Source: Hyphomicrobiales bacterium
GTDB lineage: Bacteria > Pseudomonadota > Alphaproteobacteria > Rhizobiales > Rhizobiaceae
Assembly: GCA_900472485.1 (NCBI GenBank)
Contig: UCII01000034.1
Coordinates: 1 to 64,000, forward strand
DNA length: 64,000 bases
Direction of reading: 5' to 3'
Below, piece after piece: positions 45,803 to 53,920 of the stretch. The notes under the pieces are model-generated. The model was not told where the DNA came from. It did no database searches and was given only the letters and a program-made list of their open reading frames with translations. The translations under genes were made by a program, and so were the position numbers. Position 1 is the stretch's first letter, and each line of letters starts with the position of its first letter.

Positions 45803-46687
45803 TCAACGGTAATGTACGCGCTTCTCGATGAAGCGGAACTGGAAGATGGTAAGCAGGACGATCAGCAGCATGAGAATGATGCTCTGCGCCGCCGCACCGG
45901 AAAAATCGAGGCCTTTGAAGCCGTCCGAATAAATCTTGTAGACCATGAGGTTGGTCGAGTTGTGCGGGCCGCCCGATGTCATGATGTCGACGATGCCGAA
46001 TGAATCCTGGAAGCTTTCGGTGATGTTGATAACGAGCAGGAAGAAGATCGTCGGCGTGATCAACGGGAACTGGATGTCCCAGAAGCGGCGGAGCACGCCG
46101 GAGCCGTCCATGGCGGATGCCTCGATCAGCGCGCGCGGAATGGCCTGGAAAGCGGCGAGAAAGAAGATGAAGCTGTATCCGATATACTTCCACGAGAAGG
46201 CGGCGATGACGCAGGCCATGGCGGCGTTGCCGTCAAGTCCCGGGTCCCAGAATCCCGGCCACCACTGATTGACCACGGCCATAAGCCCTGCTTCCGGCGC
46301 CAGGATGAAGCGGAAGGCCATCGCCGATGCGGGCGCCGCAATTCCGTAAGGCCAGATCAAGACCACGCGGTAGATTTTCGAGCCGCGCAGCTGCCGATCG
46401 GTCAGGGCCGCTAGTATCAGGCCGCCCGCCATGGAAATACTCGTGCTGATAGCAGCGAAGATGATGCTGATCGTGACCGAGTTCCAGTAATCGGAGCTGG
46501 CGAGAATGGATTTGAAATTGTCGAGCCCGACCCAGATATTGCCGCCGCCCCACGGCTGCTGCAGCGTCAAGGACCAGAAGACCGCCTGACCCGCCGGCCA
46601 ATAGAAAAAGGTGAAGATGAGAAGCAATTGCGGCACTGCGAACAGGATGCCGACGCTCCATTTGTTGAAAGTTACTCGCTTTTCCAT
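45803..46687 (-). CDS. ugpA: sn-Glycerol-3-phosphate ABC transporter permease
   Basis: A 294-residue inner-membrane permease of the binding-protein-dependent class, with about six transmembrane helices. The EAA loop is IPRALIEASAMDGSGVLRRFW. It is the middle gene of ugpB-ugpA-ugpE, close to ugpE downstream and separated from ugpB by 99 bases with a strong hairpin. It should pair with UgpE. Confidence 0.9.
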   Translation of the reverse strand: MEKRVTFNKWSVGILFAVPQLLLIFTFFYWPAGQAVFWSLTLQQPWGGGNIWVGLDNFKSILASSDYWNSVTISIIFAAISTSISMAGGLILAALTDRQLRGSKIYRVVLIWPYGIAAPASAMAFRFILAPEAGLMAVVNQWWPGFWDPGLDGNAAMACVIAAFSWKYIGYSFIFFLAAFQAIPRALIEASAMDGSGVLRRFWDIQFPLITPTIFFLLVINITESFQDSFGIVDIMTSGGPHNSTNLMVYKIYSDGFKGLDFSGAAAQSIILMLLIVLLTIFQFRFIEKRVHYR

Positions 46688-46737
46688 TGTCTCTACCGGC
46701 TTGAGATCTCGATGCCATGCTTGCCTTCATAACGAAC

Positions 46738-46761
46738 GTCCGCCGGGAAACCCCGGCGGAC
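46738..46761 (-). terminator. Intercistronic stem-loop between ugpB and ugpA
   Basis: GTCCGCCGGG (46738-46747) pairs perfectly with CCCGGCGGAC (46752-46761) around four bases. It lies just after the ugpB stop with no T tract. Such hairpins after binding-protein genes in ABC operons protect the upstream mRNA and give more binding protein than permease; this function is inferred. Confidence 0.6.
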
Positions 46762-46786
46762 GCTGTTCTGTTGCGAGCTTGGCCGC

Positions 46787-48139
46787 TTACGGCAGCTGCT
46801 TGCCCTTGTAGGTGGCTTCGAAACGCTCGAGCACGGCGTCGCCGTTCTTGACGAGGTTGTCGATGCCTTCCTGAACGCTGACCTTGTTGGCGAAGATGGC
46901 CTGCATCTGGTTGCCGAACTCGGCGCGGATCTGCGTGAAGCTGCCGAGGCGAATGCCGCGGGTGATCGCGGTCGGCTCGGAAGCGGTCAGGCTGGCGATA
47001 GCGACTTCGCGGCCCTTGAAGGGAGCCTTGTCGTAGAAGCCGGAGGACTTCATGAATTCGAAGCCGGACTTCGTAACCGGGATGTAGCCGGTGTTGGTCG
47101 ACCAGAAGAGAGCGGTTTCGGGCTTGGCGATGAAGTTCAGGAACGCGGCAGCGCCCTTGTATTCGTCAGCCGATTTGCCGGAGAGAACCCAGAGCGAAGC
47201 GCCGCCGACGAGCGAGTTCTTGCGCTCGGTGCCGGCGTAGACTGGAAGCTCGGCAACATCCCAGTTCATGTCGGCCTTATGGGTCTTGCCGACCGTGCCA
47301 TGGTCACCGACCGAGGTCATGATCATCTGGCAATCGCCGGCGGCGAAGGCCTGGACCATGTCCTGACCGAGATCCTTGGACTTGATCTTGACGAGGCCCT
47401 GGTCGTACCAGCTCTTGAGATCAGTCACATACTTGACGAACTTCGTCTTGTTGACCGTCAGGCGGGCGTCGAGGCCGTCGTAGCCATTGTTCTTCGTAGC
47501 GATCGGCTGGTCGTGGATGGCAGAAAACTGTTCCATCAGCTGCCAGCTTTCGTTGCCGGAGATGTTGATGGCCATCGGGCATTCATAGCCGGCGCCCTTC
47601 AGCGCCTTCATGTCGTCGGCAGCTTCTTCCCAGGTCTTCGGCGCGGCGGTCTTGCCGATCTTTGCGAAGGCATCCTTGTTCCAGTAGAGCAGGGCGGTGG
47701 AAGAGTTGAAGGGGAAGGAGAGCAGCTCGCCCTTCGAGGTGGCGTAGTAGCGGGCGATACCCGGGAAATAGTTGTTCCAGTCAACCTTGTAGCCGTTCTC
47801 TGCCATCAGCTTGTTGACCGGATAATAGGCGCCCGAAAGCATCATCGTTGCCGTGCCGACGTCATAGACCTGGACGATCGTCGGCTGCTTGCCGGCGCGG
47901 AAGGCGGCAATGGTGTTCTGCAGCGCGGCGTCGTAATTGCCCTGGCTGACGCAGGAAACTTCATAATCCTTCTGGGAATCGTTGAAGTTCTTGCAGAGCG
48001 TCTCAACGACGCGCTGAAGGTCGCCCGACAGACCGAACCAGAAATCGAACTTGACCGGAGCTGCGGCAGCCGGCATCGCCAAAGCGACGCTCATGACGCC
48101 AGCAGCGGCGGCAGAAATGTAATTTTTAAGTTTCGACAT
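46787..48139 (-). CDS. ugpB: sn-Glycerol-3-phosphate ABC transporter, periplasmic binding protein
   Basis: A 450-residue periplasmic protein. A Sec signal peptide (AAAAGVMSVALAMPAAAAP) ends about residue 26. The mature part has the extracellular solute-binding family 1 fold (FDFWFGLSGDLQRVVETLCKNFND, TIVQVYDVGTATMMLSGAYYP). It delivers glycerol-3-phosphate or glycerophosphodiesters to UgpAE. Known rhizobial homologues are Pho-regulated. The gene is first in ugpB-ugpA-ugpE. Confidence 0.9.
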   Translation of the reverse strand: MSKLKNYISAAAAGVMSVALAMPAAAAPVKFDFWFGLSGDLQRVVETLCKNFNDSQKDYEVSCVSQGNYDAALQNTIAAFRAGKQPTIVQVYDVGTATMMLSGAYYPVNKLMAENGYKVDWNNYFPGIARYYATSKGELLSFPFNSSTALLYWNKDAFAKIGKTAAPKTWEEAADDMKALKGAGYECPMAINISGNESWQLMEQFSAIHDQPIATKNNGYDGLDARLTVNKTKFVKYVTDLKSWYDQGLVKIKSKDLGQDMVQAFAAGDCQMIMTSVGDHGTVGKTHKADMNWDVAELPVYAGTERKNSLVGGASLWVLSGKSADEYKGAAAFLNFIAKPETALFWSTNTGYIPVTKSGFEFMKSSGFYDKAPFKGREVAIASLTASEPTAITRGIRLGSFTQIRAEFGNQMQAIFANKVSVQEGIDNLVKNGDAVLERFEATYKGKQLP

Positions 48140-48465
48140 AATCCCTATTTCCTTTTGAAAGCTCGGAACCGGTGGCCTTGCGCAAGTCCGCGGTAGCGCG
48201 GGTTATAGACAAGCTGTGTGACAGTTTGTTGTGGGCAAGAATCCCGCATTGACGGGCTTTTTCACAAGCGCAGCGGCTCTGCGGAGCAGCGTTCGTTGCA
48301 GGATCGTGCATTTGCGGTTTTGCTAATCAAGAGGTGCGGGCCGCGTGCGTTCGTTCATAGATTGCCGGTCGGCTAAGAAGACGCGATGGTCTTCCTTGCT
48401 TGTGCCCCGAGCGATGTTGCAAGATCGCCGGCGGGACGTTCGGAACGCATTAGAGGAATGAGAGC
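48140..48465. other. 326-base region between ugpB and the acetyltransferase gene
   Basis: No gene is seen. The ugpB side contains a weak PHO-box-like pair at 48207-48224 (CTGTCAC-ACAG-CTTGTCT on the minus strand; only the first half fits well). Nothing else is recognised. Confidence 0.5.
48207..48224 (-). promoter_or_regulatory. Weak PHO-box-like site upstream of ugpB
   Basis: On the minus strand CTGTCAC is followed four bases later by CTTGTCT. The first half matches six of seven positions of the PhoB half-site, the second only three; the site lies about 70-85 bases before the ugpB start. It may be a degenerate box or not used. Confidence 0.35.
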
Positions 48466-49023
48466 ATGGGTCTCAGCGAGCGGCAGAAAATGGCGACGGG
48501 GGAGTGGTATTGCTGCTTCGATCCGGAGCTCGACGCCTTGCGCTGGCAAGCACGCGAGGCTGTGCATGCACATAATACAATGCCGCCCGCCGAGCGCGGC
48601 AATCTCGCGCCGGCTTTGTCTGCGCTCTTTGCCGAGATCGGCGAGAGCGTCTTCATCGAGGCGCCGTTTCATTGCTCCTATGGCATCAATATCTCGCTCG
48701 GCCGCCGGGTCTACATGAATGCCGGCTGCACGATCCTCGACAGCGCCAGCGTCCGCATCGGCGACGGCAGCATGCTGGGGCCGGGCGTTCATATCTATTG
48801 CGCCGAACATCATAAGGACGCCGAACTGCGCGGGGCAGGCATGGAGGTTGCACGGCCGGTAACGATCGGCAGAAGCGTATGGATCGGCGGTGGAGCGATC
48901 CTCGTCGGCGGCGTGACGGTAGGCGATGGTGCGATCATCGGCGCCGGCGCGGTCGTCACCAGGTATGTTGCCGCCGGGGCGACTGTTGTCGGCAATCCTG
49001 CTCGTCCTGTTCGCGCGGGATAG
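48466..49023 (+). CDS. Sugar O-acetyltransferase (maltose/galactoside acetyltransferase type)
   Basis: A 185-residue left-handed beta-helix enzyme. The N-terminal segment SERQKMATGEWYCCFDPEL is the maltose-acetyltransferase start, and hexapeptide repeats fill the rest (IGDGSMLGPGVHIY, TIGRSVWIGGGAILVGGVTVG). The catalytic His lies in AEHHKDAELR. Such enzymes acetylate sugars or, in NodL, Nod factors; no nod gene is near, so the general sugar type is likelier. GAGGAATG precedes the start. Confidence 0.88.
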   Translation: MGLSERQKMATGEWYCCFDPELDALRWQAREAVHAHNTMPPAERGNLAPALSALFAEIGESVFIEAPFHCSYGINISLGRRVYMNAGCTILDSASVRIGDGSMLGPGVHIYCAEHHKDAELRGAGMEVARPVTIGRSVWIGGGAILVGGVTVGDGAIIGAGAVVTRYVAAGATVVGNPARPVRAG

Positions 49024-49033
49024 GATGAAAGAG

Positions 49034-49345
49034 CTAGTTTGCCGGGCGGCGCTTTCGCGTCCACCATACAGCGAAACGGCGGCGCCAGCGGCGCACTGTA
49101 GGCATGTCGTGCGAGAGCACGATAAAGCCCAGTGGCAGCATCCAGAAACCGAGCACCGGCAGAAAGCCGAGCAGTCCGCCGAAGACAAGCGCTATCCCCA
49201 CGCCAACGCGGGCAAGGCGTGAACGGGGCAGGGGAATTCTCACGGAGCCGAAAACCAGCTCGCGGGTCGAGGGATCAATACCAAAACGGCGGGTTTTCCG
49301 GCCATTCCGATCGGCATTTGCTGTCGTTTCGCTTTGATCGGTCAT
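49034..49345 (-). CDS. Small PGPGW-like membrane protein
   Basis: A 103-residue protein. The centre has one long hydrophobic region (GVGIALVFGGLLGFLPVLGFWMLPLGFIVLS) probably making two helices with a turn, resembling the PGPGW family of unknown function, although the motif is not exact. Both ends are basic and polar. ATG 49345 gives the soluble N-terminal MTDQSE start; the frame is open to 49414. It converges with the acetyltransferase gene. Confidence 0.65.
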   Translation of the reverse strand: MTDQSETTANADRNGRKTRRFGIDPSTRELVFGSVRIPLPRSRLARVGVGIALVFGGLLGFLPVLGFWMLPLGFIVLSHDMPTVRRWRRRFAVWWTRKRRPAN

Positions 49346-49461
49346 CCACAGGAAATGGTGGCGCGAGGAAATAATGCAAGAGAATGCATTTTTTTTGAAA
49401 AAACCGCTTGGCAAATCGGGAAAGCATTTGTATTACCCCGCTCACACCGCGCCAAGCGCAT

Positions 49462-49536
49462 TCCCTGGTAGCTCAGCGGTAGAGCATTCGACTGTTAATC
49501 GACAGGTCGCCGGTTCGAATCCGGCCCGGGGAGCCA
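49462..49536 (+). tRNA. tRNA-Asn (anticodon GTT)
   Basis: A 75-base gene from TCCCTGG to encoded CCA. The acceptor stem is complementary with one G-U pair, the anticodon loop CTGTTAA gives GTT, and the T arm reads GGTTCGAATCC. Confidence 0.97.
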
Positions 49537-49833
49537 CTCTTCTTCTACAGAATTGAAGCTGATATCGGCGCTAGCCCGCCCGATTGATTGCATCCTGCGT
49601 CTGTAATTCTCAAAGCTGATGAGTGCGTCCGGGCTTATAGCAGTACATTTTTGCAGTTTTATTGCGCATGCCTCGTGGCGCTGACTTCGGCCGCGGCTCG
49701 TCTGGTTCAATAGCCTTATCGTCGTTGACCTGTCTTTCTCATTCATGCCAGATTGCCGCCGCTTGTCAGTCAGGCGTCAGTTCCGATTGGCAATCGGGGG
49801 ATGTGGGCGAGATCTGGCGCATTGGGGGATAAG

Positions 49834-50253
49834 ATGGCTGAGAATGCGAGCTTTCGTGGTGGAATGGCGCTGGGATGGGTTCTTAGCGCAATTGTGACTC
49901 TTGCATTGGTGGCGGATGGGGCCGTTGATCTGTTTGCGCCGGCATGGATCAGGCCGCAGATTGAAGAGACGGGTTTTCCGGTAGGGTTGGCAACACCGCT
50001 CGGCCTAATCATCCTCGTCTGCGTCGTTCTTTACGCAATTCCGCGCACGGCCGTCCTTGGAGCGATCCTCGCGACCGGTTTCTTCGGCGGCGCTATTTGC
50101 GCCCATTTCCGTCTCGGAGAAATCGGGTCGCCTCCACAACTTATCAGTTTATTGCTCGGCGTCATGGCGTGGGCTGGTCTTTATCTTCGCGACGAACGTG
50201 TTCGGCGCCTGTTGCCCCTTCGTTCGGTGGACGACCGAAAATCGAATGCATAA
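49834..50253 (+). CDS. DoxX-like membrane protein
   Basis: A 139-residue protein with four hydrophobic helices (GWVLSAIVTLALVADGAVDLF, LGLIILVCVVLYAI, AVLGAILATGFFGGAI, LISLLLGVMAWAGLYL), the pattern of DoxX/DoxX-like proteins of unknown or redox-related function. ATG 49834 has GGGGGATAAG upstream; the frame is open to 49753. It stands alone. Confidence 0.75.
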   Translation: MAENASFRGGMALGWVLSAIVTLALVADGAVDLFAPAWIRPQIEETGFPVGLATPLGLIILVCVVLYAIPRTAVLGAILATGFFGGAICAHFRLGEIGSPPQLISLLLGVMAWAGLYLRDERVRRLLPLRSVDDRKSNA

Positions 50254-50548
50254 CTCATTCCGATTTTTTGCGGTGCAATAACAATATCTTGCGCTGCACT
50301 TCCCTTATCACGGGATGGTGAATGGTAGCGGGCTAATGAGGTTGTGCCAAGGTGAAGCATCCGTGATTTTCAAGAGCCCACAGAGGCGGCTCTTGGCGGA
50401 TACATGAGGTATTTCTAAAAAAATTAGTTCAAGGTATGGTTGCTCTCGCGAATGTGAGAGCATGTTCATGTGTCGTTAATGCGATGCGGCGCATGAACGT
50501 AATGCGCGATCCGCGCAGCATAGTCCCCCAATGCTTTAGAGGTTCGAC

Positions 50549-50737
50549 ATGAAAAATCTGATTCTTGCTTCTGCAGTAGCTGTGGCGTCGGTCTTTGCCT
50601 TCAGCGTGCCGTCTGAGGCCGCCCCGATGCATCATCATTATCGGCATCACCACTATCATCATCATTGCCATGTGAAGAAAGTGAAGCGCAAGGTTCATGG
50701 ACGCTGGGTTGTGCGCCATGTGCGCGTCTGCCGCTGA
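50549..50737 (+). CDS. Small secreted histidine-rich protein
   Basis: A 62-residue protein with a Sec signal peptide (LILASAVAVASVFAFSVPSEA). The mature chain is very short and starts with a His/Tyr cluster (MHHHYRHHHYHHHCH), followed by a strongly basic tail. The cluster could bind metals such as Zn, Ni or Cu in the periplasm. AGAGG is a good site before ATG 50549. No family is recognised. Confidence 0.7.
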   Translation: MKNLILASAVAVASVFAFSVPSEAAPMHHHYRHHHYHHHCHVKKVKRKVHGRWVVRHVRVCR

Positions 50738-50748
50738 TCGAAAGACCT

Positions 50749-50772
50749 AGGAACCGGCGCAGGTTCCTCTTT
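50749..50772 (+). terminator. Hairpin after the His-rich protein gene
   Basis: AGGAACC (50749-50755) pairs with GGTTCCT (50762-50768), then C and three T. A modest terminator right after the stop codon. Confidence 0.6.
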
Positions 50773-50777
50773 AAGCG

Positions 50778-50813
50778 ATACGGCCGCCGCCGGAATTCCG
50801 GTGGCGGCCGTAT
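50778..50813. terminator. 36-bp near-perfect palindrome, probable bidirectional terminator
   Basis: ATACGGCCGCCGCCGGAA and TTCCGGTGGCGGCCGTAT form a 36-base inverted repeat with one wobble pair and no loop beyond the minimal turn. It lies between the convergent His-rich gene and the Arg/His-rich secreted gene and can end transcripts from both sides. Confidence 0.65.
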
Positions 50814-50916
50814 TGTTTCCATTATACCTCGAACTGACCCGCTGCCTACGTCTAGCGTGAGTTTGGCAGCCGGCATATCAGTCGCGATATGCTAACTGCT
50901 CGCAGCCGCCAGCGCA

Positions 50917-51234
50917 CTAGGGTCGAATCTCGAATATCACGCCGCCGTGGCGGCGATGATGATAGCGACGGTCGTGCCGCCATCTATCATCCCAATGGCG
51001 GCGGCGATCCCAGCCGCGATCACCATGCCAATGACGGCGATCGCGATCGCGCCAGCGGGGCCGGTCGTCATCGCGCCATCGGCGCGAGCCTTGCTCTTGC
51101 ACGAGGATAATATCCGACGCGCGCGATATGGATGGATTGCTCGGCGGCGCGGCCATTGCGGGCAGGGCGGCGGGTAGCGCGGAACCTATAGCCAGCGTCA
51201 CGCTCAAGGCGAGTGAAGCAAGGTGGTGTTTCAA
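50917..51234 (-). CDS. Secreted Arg/His/Trp-rich repeat-like protein
   Basis: A 105-residue protein with a signal peptide (LALSVTLAIGSALPAALPAMA). The mature part is dominated by Arg, Asp, His and Trp in a loosely repeated pattern (RWRDDDRPRWRDRDRRHW). It resembles BA14K-like small secreted proteins of Brucella and rhizobia, whose function is poorly known. It is convergent with the small His-rich protein gene, so two small secreted His-rich proteins face each other. Confidence 0.65.
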   Translation of the reverse strand: MKHHLASLALSVTLAIGSALPAALPAMAAPPSNPSISRASDIILVQEQGSRRWRDDDRPRWRDRDRRHWHGDRGWDRRRHWDDRWRHDRRYHHRRHGGVIFEIRP

Positions 51235-51376
51235 GGTTCTAACTCCTGTATTCAGCCATGTCCCTTTTCATCGTTAAACGTCAGGGCAACGACTAGGTTC
51301 CCTTTTCGTTGTCTGGAGATCCTTGTGACACGCGTATTGATCGCTGGAGGAGCCGCTGATTGCGGGTGTTGCAATT

Positions 51377-51410
51377 AAAAAAAGGGGGCCGGCAGGGAAA
51401 GCCGGCCCCC
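51377..51410 (-). terminator. Rho-independent terminator after the porin gene
   Basis: On the minus strand GGGGGCCGGC pairs with GCCGGCCCCC over ten bases with a seven-base loop, and seven T follow. Confidence 0.93.
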
Positions 51411-51444
51411 TTCCTTCTCTGATCGGAGGTCAAGTCTGATCAGG

Positions 51445-52551
51445 TTAGAAGTTGCGTTCGAAGCGCAGGATGCCCGAAACAGTGTCGTCGTGGGCATAGT
51501 CATAGTGAACGTAGGTCAGTTCCGGCTCGACCAGGAGGTTCTTGACCGGGTTGAACTTCAGGTTCGTGGTTGCTTCGAAGATCTTCGAGTCGCTATAGGC
51601 GAGCTGGAGGTTCCACTTCAGCTTGTCGTTGAACGGAACGCCAACGCCGCCCCAGACAGCCCAGTCACCCCAGCCGCACTTCGATGCATTGACGGTGCCG
51701 TTCGGCGCCGTGCAAGCGGAGACGTCCTGGTTGGTGCCTGCGTACTTGTTGAGCTTGTCGCCGTCGGTATTCCAGCCGCCCATCAAGAAGGCCGTGAATG
51801 CGCCGAAGTCAGCGTCGACCCGAGCCTTGATGGCGCCTTCTTCGACGATTGAGTCATAGCCGCCGACGACCTTGAAGCCCCATGCGCCAGACTTGAAGCC
51901 AGCACCGGCAACGACGTCAGGAGCGTAGTGGTTGGTCCGGTCGTCCGTCCACCAGCTTGCACCGTAGGATGCCGAGCCCGTCGTGGCGGAGTTGGAATCT
52001 TCGAGCGAGATCACGGCCGAGAAGCCGTTGCCGCCGTCATATTCATAGGTCAACTGGTTGAGTTCGTACGGACCGTCATAGATCACGTCGTCGTTGATGA
52101 CGTCGCCGGCGTAGCCGATGTACAGGTTGTACTGCGAGTCCTTCTTACCAACGGTGAAGCCGCCGAGGCTGATGTAGGACCACAGCAGGTTGGTGGAGGT
52201 CGAGCCGCCGTCGTTCCAGTCCCAACGAACGATGGTTTCGGTCTTCAGCGGACCGTATTCGGTGTCGGCTGCGGTATCGACGTTCAGCTCGGCACGGGTA
52301 TGCCACAGCGTGCCCTGATGGCTGTCGCGGTTGTAAGCGTTGTACCACTCACCTTCGGTACGTACCTTGCCGCCGATCTTGAGGCAGGTTTCGGTACCCG
52401 GGATGAAGAAGTAGCCAGCACCGTATGCGTCGCAGATGCGGACGTATTCCAGCGGCTCGGGCTCAGCTGCTACGATCGCATCAGCCGCGTGAGCACCGGA
52501 TACTGCCGCAAGTGCAGCAGCGGAGCCGAGAAGAAGGCTCTTGATGTTCAT
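51445..52551 (-). CDS. ropA: RopA-type outer membrane porin
   Basis: A 368-residue outer-membrane porin of the alphaproteobacterial Porin_2 family. A signal peptide ends in SGAHAAD. The N-terminal loop EPLEYVRICDAYGAGYFFIPGTETCLKIGGKVR with its cysteine pair is a family hallmark; many short beta strands follow (LWSYISLGGFTVGKKDSQ), ending with SGILRFERNF, Phe being the terminal residue needed for outer-membrane assembly. ATG 52551 has GGAG upstream. A strong terminator follows. Confidence 0.93.
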   Translation of the reverse strand: MNIKSLLLGSAAALAAVSGAHAADAIVAAEPEPLEYVRICDAYGAGYFFIPGTETCLKIGGKVRTEGEWYNAYNRDSHQGTLWHTRAELNVDTAADTEYGPLKTETIVRWDWNDGGSTSTNLLWSYISLGGFTVGKKDSQYNLYIGYAGDVINDDVIYDGPYELNQLTYEYDGGNGFSAVISLEDSNSATTGSASYGASWWTDDRTNHYAPDVVAGAGFKSGAWGFKVVGGYDSIVEEGAIKARVDADFGAFTAFLMGGWNTDGDKLNKYAGTNQDVSACTAPNGTVNASKCGWGDWAVWGGVGVPFNDKLKWNLQLAYSDSKIFEATTNLKFNPVKNLLVEPELTYVHYDYAHDDTVSGILRFERNF

Positions 52552-52909
52552 AATAACTCCAATCTTTCTTGATTGGGCATGAGATATCGCGCCGAGAAAC
52601 GACGTGCCCAACCCCATCCCGTTCATGTTCCCTATCAGTAGGTGCGAAGTAATAAGCTTCGCGAACTATTTCCTGAACCTGCTTCAGTGATTTGGCAAGA
52701 TACTAAGGGGATGGAACTATATGTGCACTACTTGAAAACCCGCGTTGTTGCAAAAATGACGCAATTCGCGGCGGTATCTGATCCCAGCTTGTTTGCCATC
52801 TCGTTTGCATGGCTTGTCTTCTATCTGCCCGGGAAGTGGTTAAGTCTCTGGCTGTTAAGGCGATACGCGCGCTGATTTGGGGCGGGCGAGTGCAGGAGGT
52901 CGCAGCCAC

Positions 52910-52990
52910 ATGATTATGGTCAATCCTGAGACCGGGCGCAGCCGATTGCCTCTCAATCTGGATAGCAGCGCCGAGTCGCGGCTCGTCTGA
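52910..52990 (+). CDS. Possible 26-residue peptide
   Basis: ATG 52910 is preceded by GGAGG ten bases away. The predicted chain is MIMVNPETGRSRLPLNLDS and seven more residues. There is no homologue in memory and no clear composition signal; I mark it only as possible. Confidence 0.2.
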   Translation: MIMVNPETGRSRLPLNLDSSAESRLV

Positions 52991-53120
52991 GTCGCAAATA
53001 TTGAAACGATTCTCGGCGAAGAAACCTGTGGCAGCGCGCATCACCCCATAAAAGAGAAGGTGAGAGTCGTCTGGCAATCGCGCTTGGTTGCGATGCGATT
53101 GACGGGCGCTTGGCCATGGT

Positions 53121-53161
53121 GCGTCCGACGACATTACTGGGGGCGTAGTCTCGTCGGACGC
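53121..53161. repeat. 11-bp inverted repeat with 19-base loop
   Basis: GCGTCCGACGA (53121-53131) and TCGTCGGACGC (53151-53161) are perfectly complementary. It lies in the gene-poor region near tRNA-Cys and is not next to a clear gene end. Confidence 0.55.
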
Positions 53162-53508
53162 GGCACTGTCCGGTTCGTGGGTGGCGTACAAACCGGTAGT
53201 CCGAATTCTAGCAGCCACCATAGGTCTCTATAACCTACCTGAATGGGCTGGCAGTCCCAATCTCCAGATGGGATGGCCGCGCCTCGCTTCGGCAATGATG
53301 CTTCAATCCTCAATGCCGCGTAAAGGCTGTGTAGTCTTGAGTTTTACAACTATTTCGTGCGTCATGCCGGTTCGGCCAATAGATGGGACGGAAAACTGAA
53401 CCGAGAACGGATTGCCTGGCTTCGGTGTAACCGAATGATTCAGGCCCAAATTGCCTTACCTGAAAATTCAGCAGAAAATCAGTTATCTATGGAAGATTTA
53501 AGGGAAAT

Positions 53509-53582
53509 TGGAGGCCTCGCCCGGAATCGAACCGGGGTGCAAGGATTTGCAGTCCTCTGCGTAACCACTCCGCCACGAGGCC
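53509..53582 (-). tRNA. tRNA-Cys (anticodon GCA)
   Basis: On the minus strand the 74-base gene begins GGCCTCG and ends with encoded CCA. The acceptor stem is complementary, the anticodon loop CTGCAAA gives GCA, and the T arm reads GGTTCGATTCC. Confidence 0.97.
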
Positions 53583-53776
53583 ATCCGAAAGCAATTTGCG
53601 TTGTGGTGGCGCGGATTTAGAATGATCCAAAGAAAACCGCAAGAGGCTTATTCTGAATTCCGTCCTTTTTTCACTCTGAAGAGAGAATTGCCTGCTGCTC
53701 TTGTGCAAGCCTTCAATGCGGATGATGAAACGCATTGCACGGGACGGCAGGAGCGGCGTTCGATCTTCGAAATTCT

Positions 53777-53920
53777 CTACTGAATAAACATTATAAGGAA
53801 CACGACACCGAGCAGTGTCAAAGCACCGAAGATTGGCAGCAGTCGAATCATAATCAGGCGAGCAAGTTTCTTGCGCTCGACGGATGTCAGCGCAGGCCAC
53901 TGCGACTTCGGTAACGACAT
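53777..53920 (-). CDS. 47-residue single-pass membrane protein
   Basis: A very short gene: from ATG 53920 to TAG at 53777. GGGAG five bases before the ATG is a strong ribosome binding site. The chain has a polar N-terminus (MSLPKSQWPALTSVERKK) and a hydrophobic C-terminus (LLPIFGALTLLGVVFLIMFI), so it is likely a small inner-membrane protein with one helix. No family is recognised; homologues in other rhizobia would settle it. Confidence 0.6.
   Translation of the reverse strand: MSLPKSQWPALTSVERKKLARLIMIRLLPIFGALTLLGVVFLIMFIQ

Larger units (their letters stand above)
52552..53508. other. 957-base stretch without a recognised gene
   Basis: Upstream of the porin and downstream of the tRNA-Cys 3' end. 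Frames on both strands are longer than 60 codons, but none resembles a family, so I do not call a gene. It contains an 11-bp inverted repeat (53121-53161) and a small ORF with a good GGAGG site (52910-52990). It could include decayed insertion DNA next to the tRNA, but no integrase or transposase trace is seen. Confidence 0.5.

Noticed and set aside
52703..53221. A 172-codon minus-strand frame in the gene-free stretch
   Set aside because: No family resemblance, no ribosome binding site of note and low-complexity stretches; composition is not coding-like.
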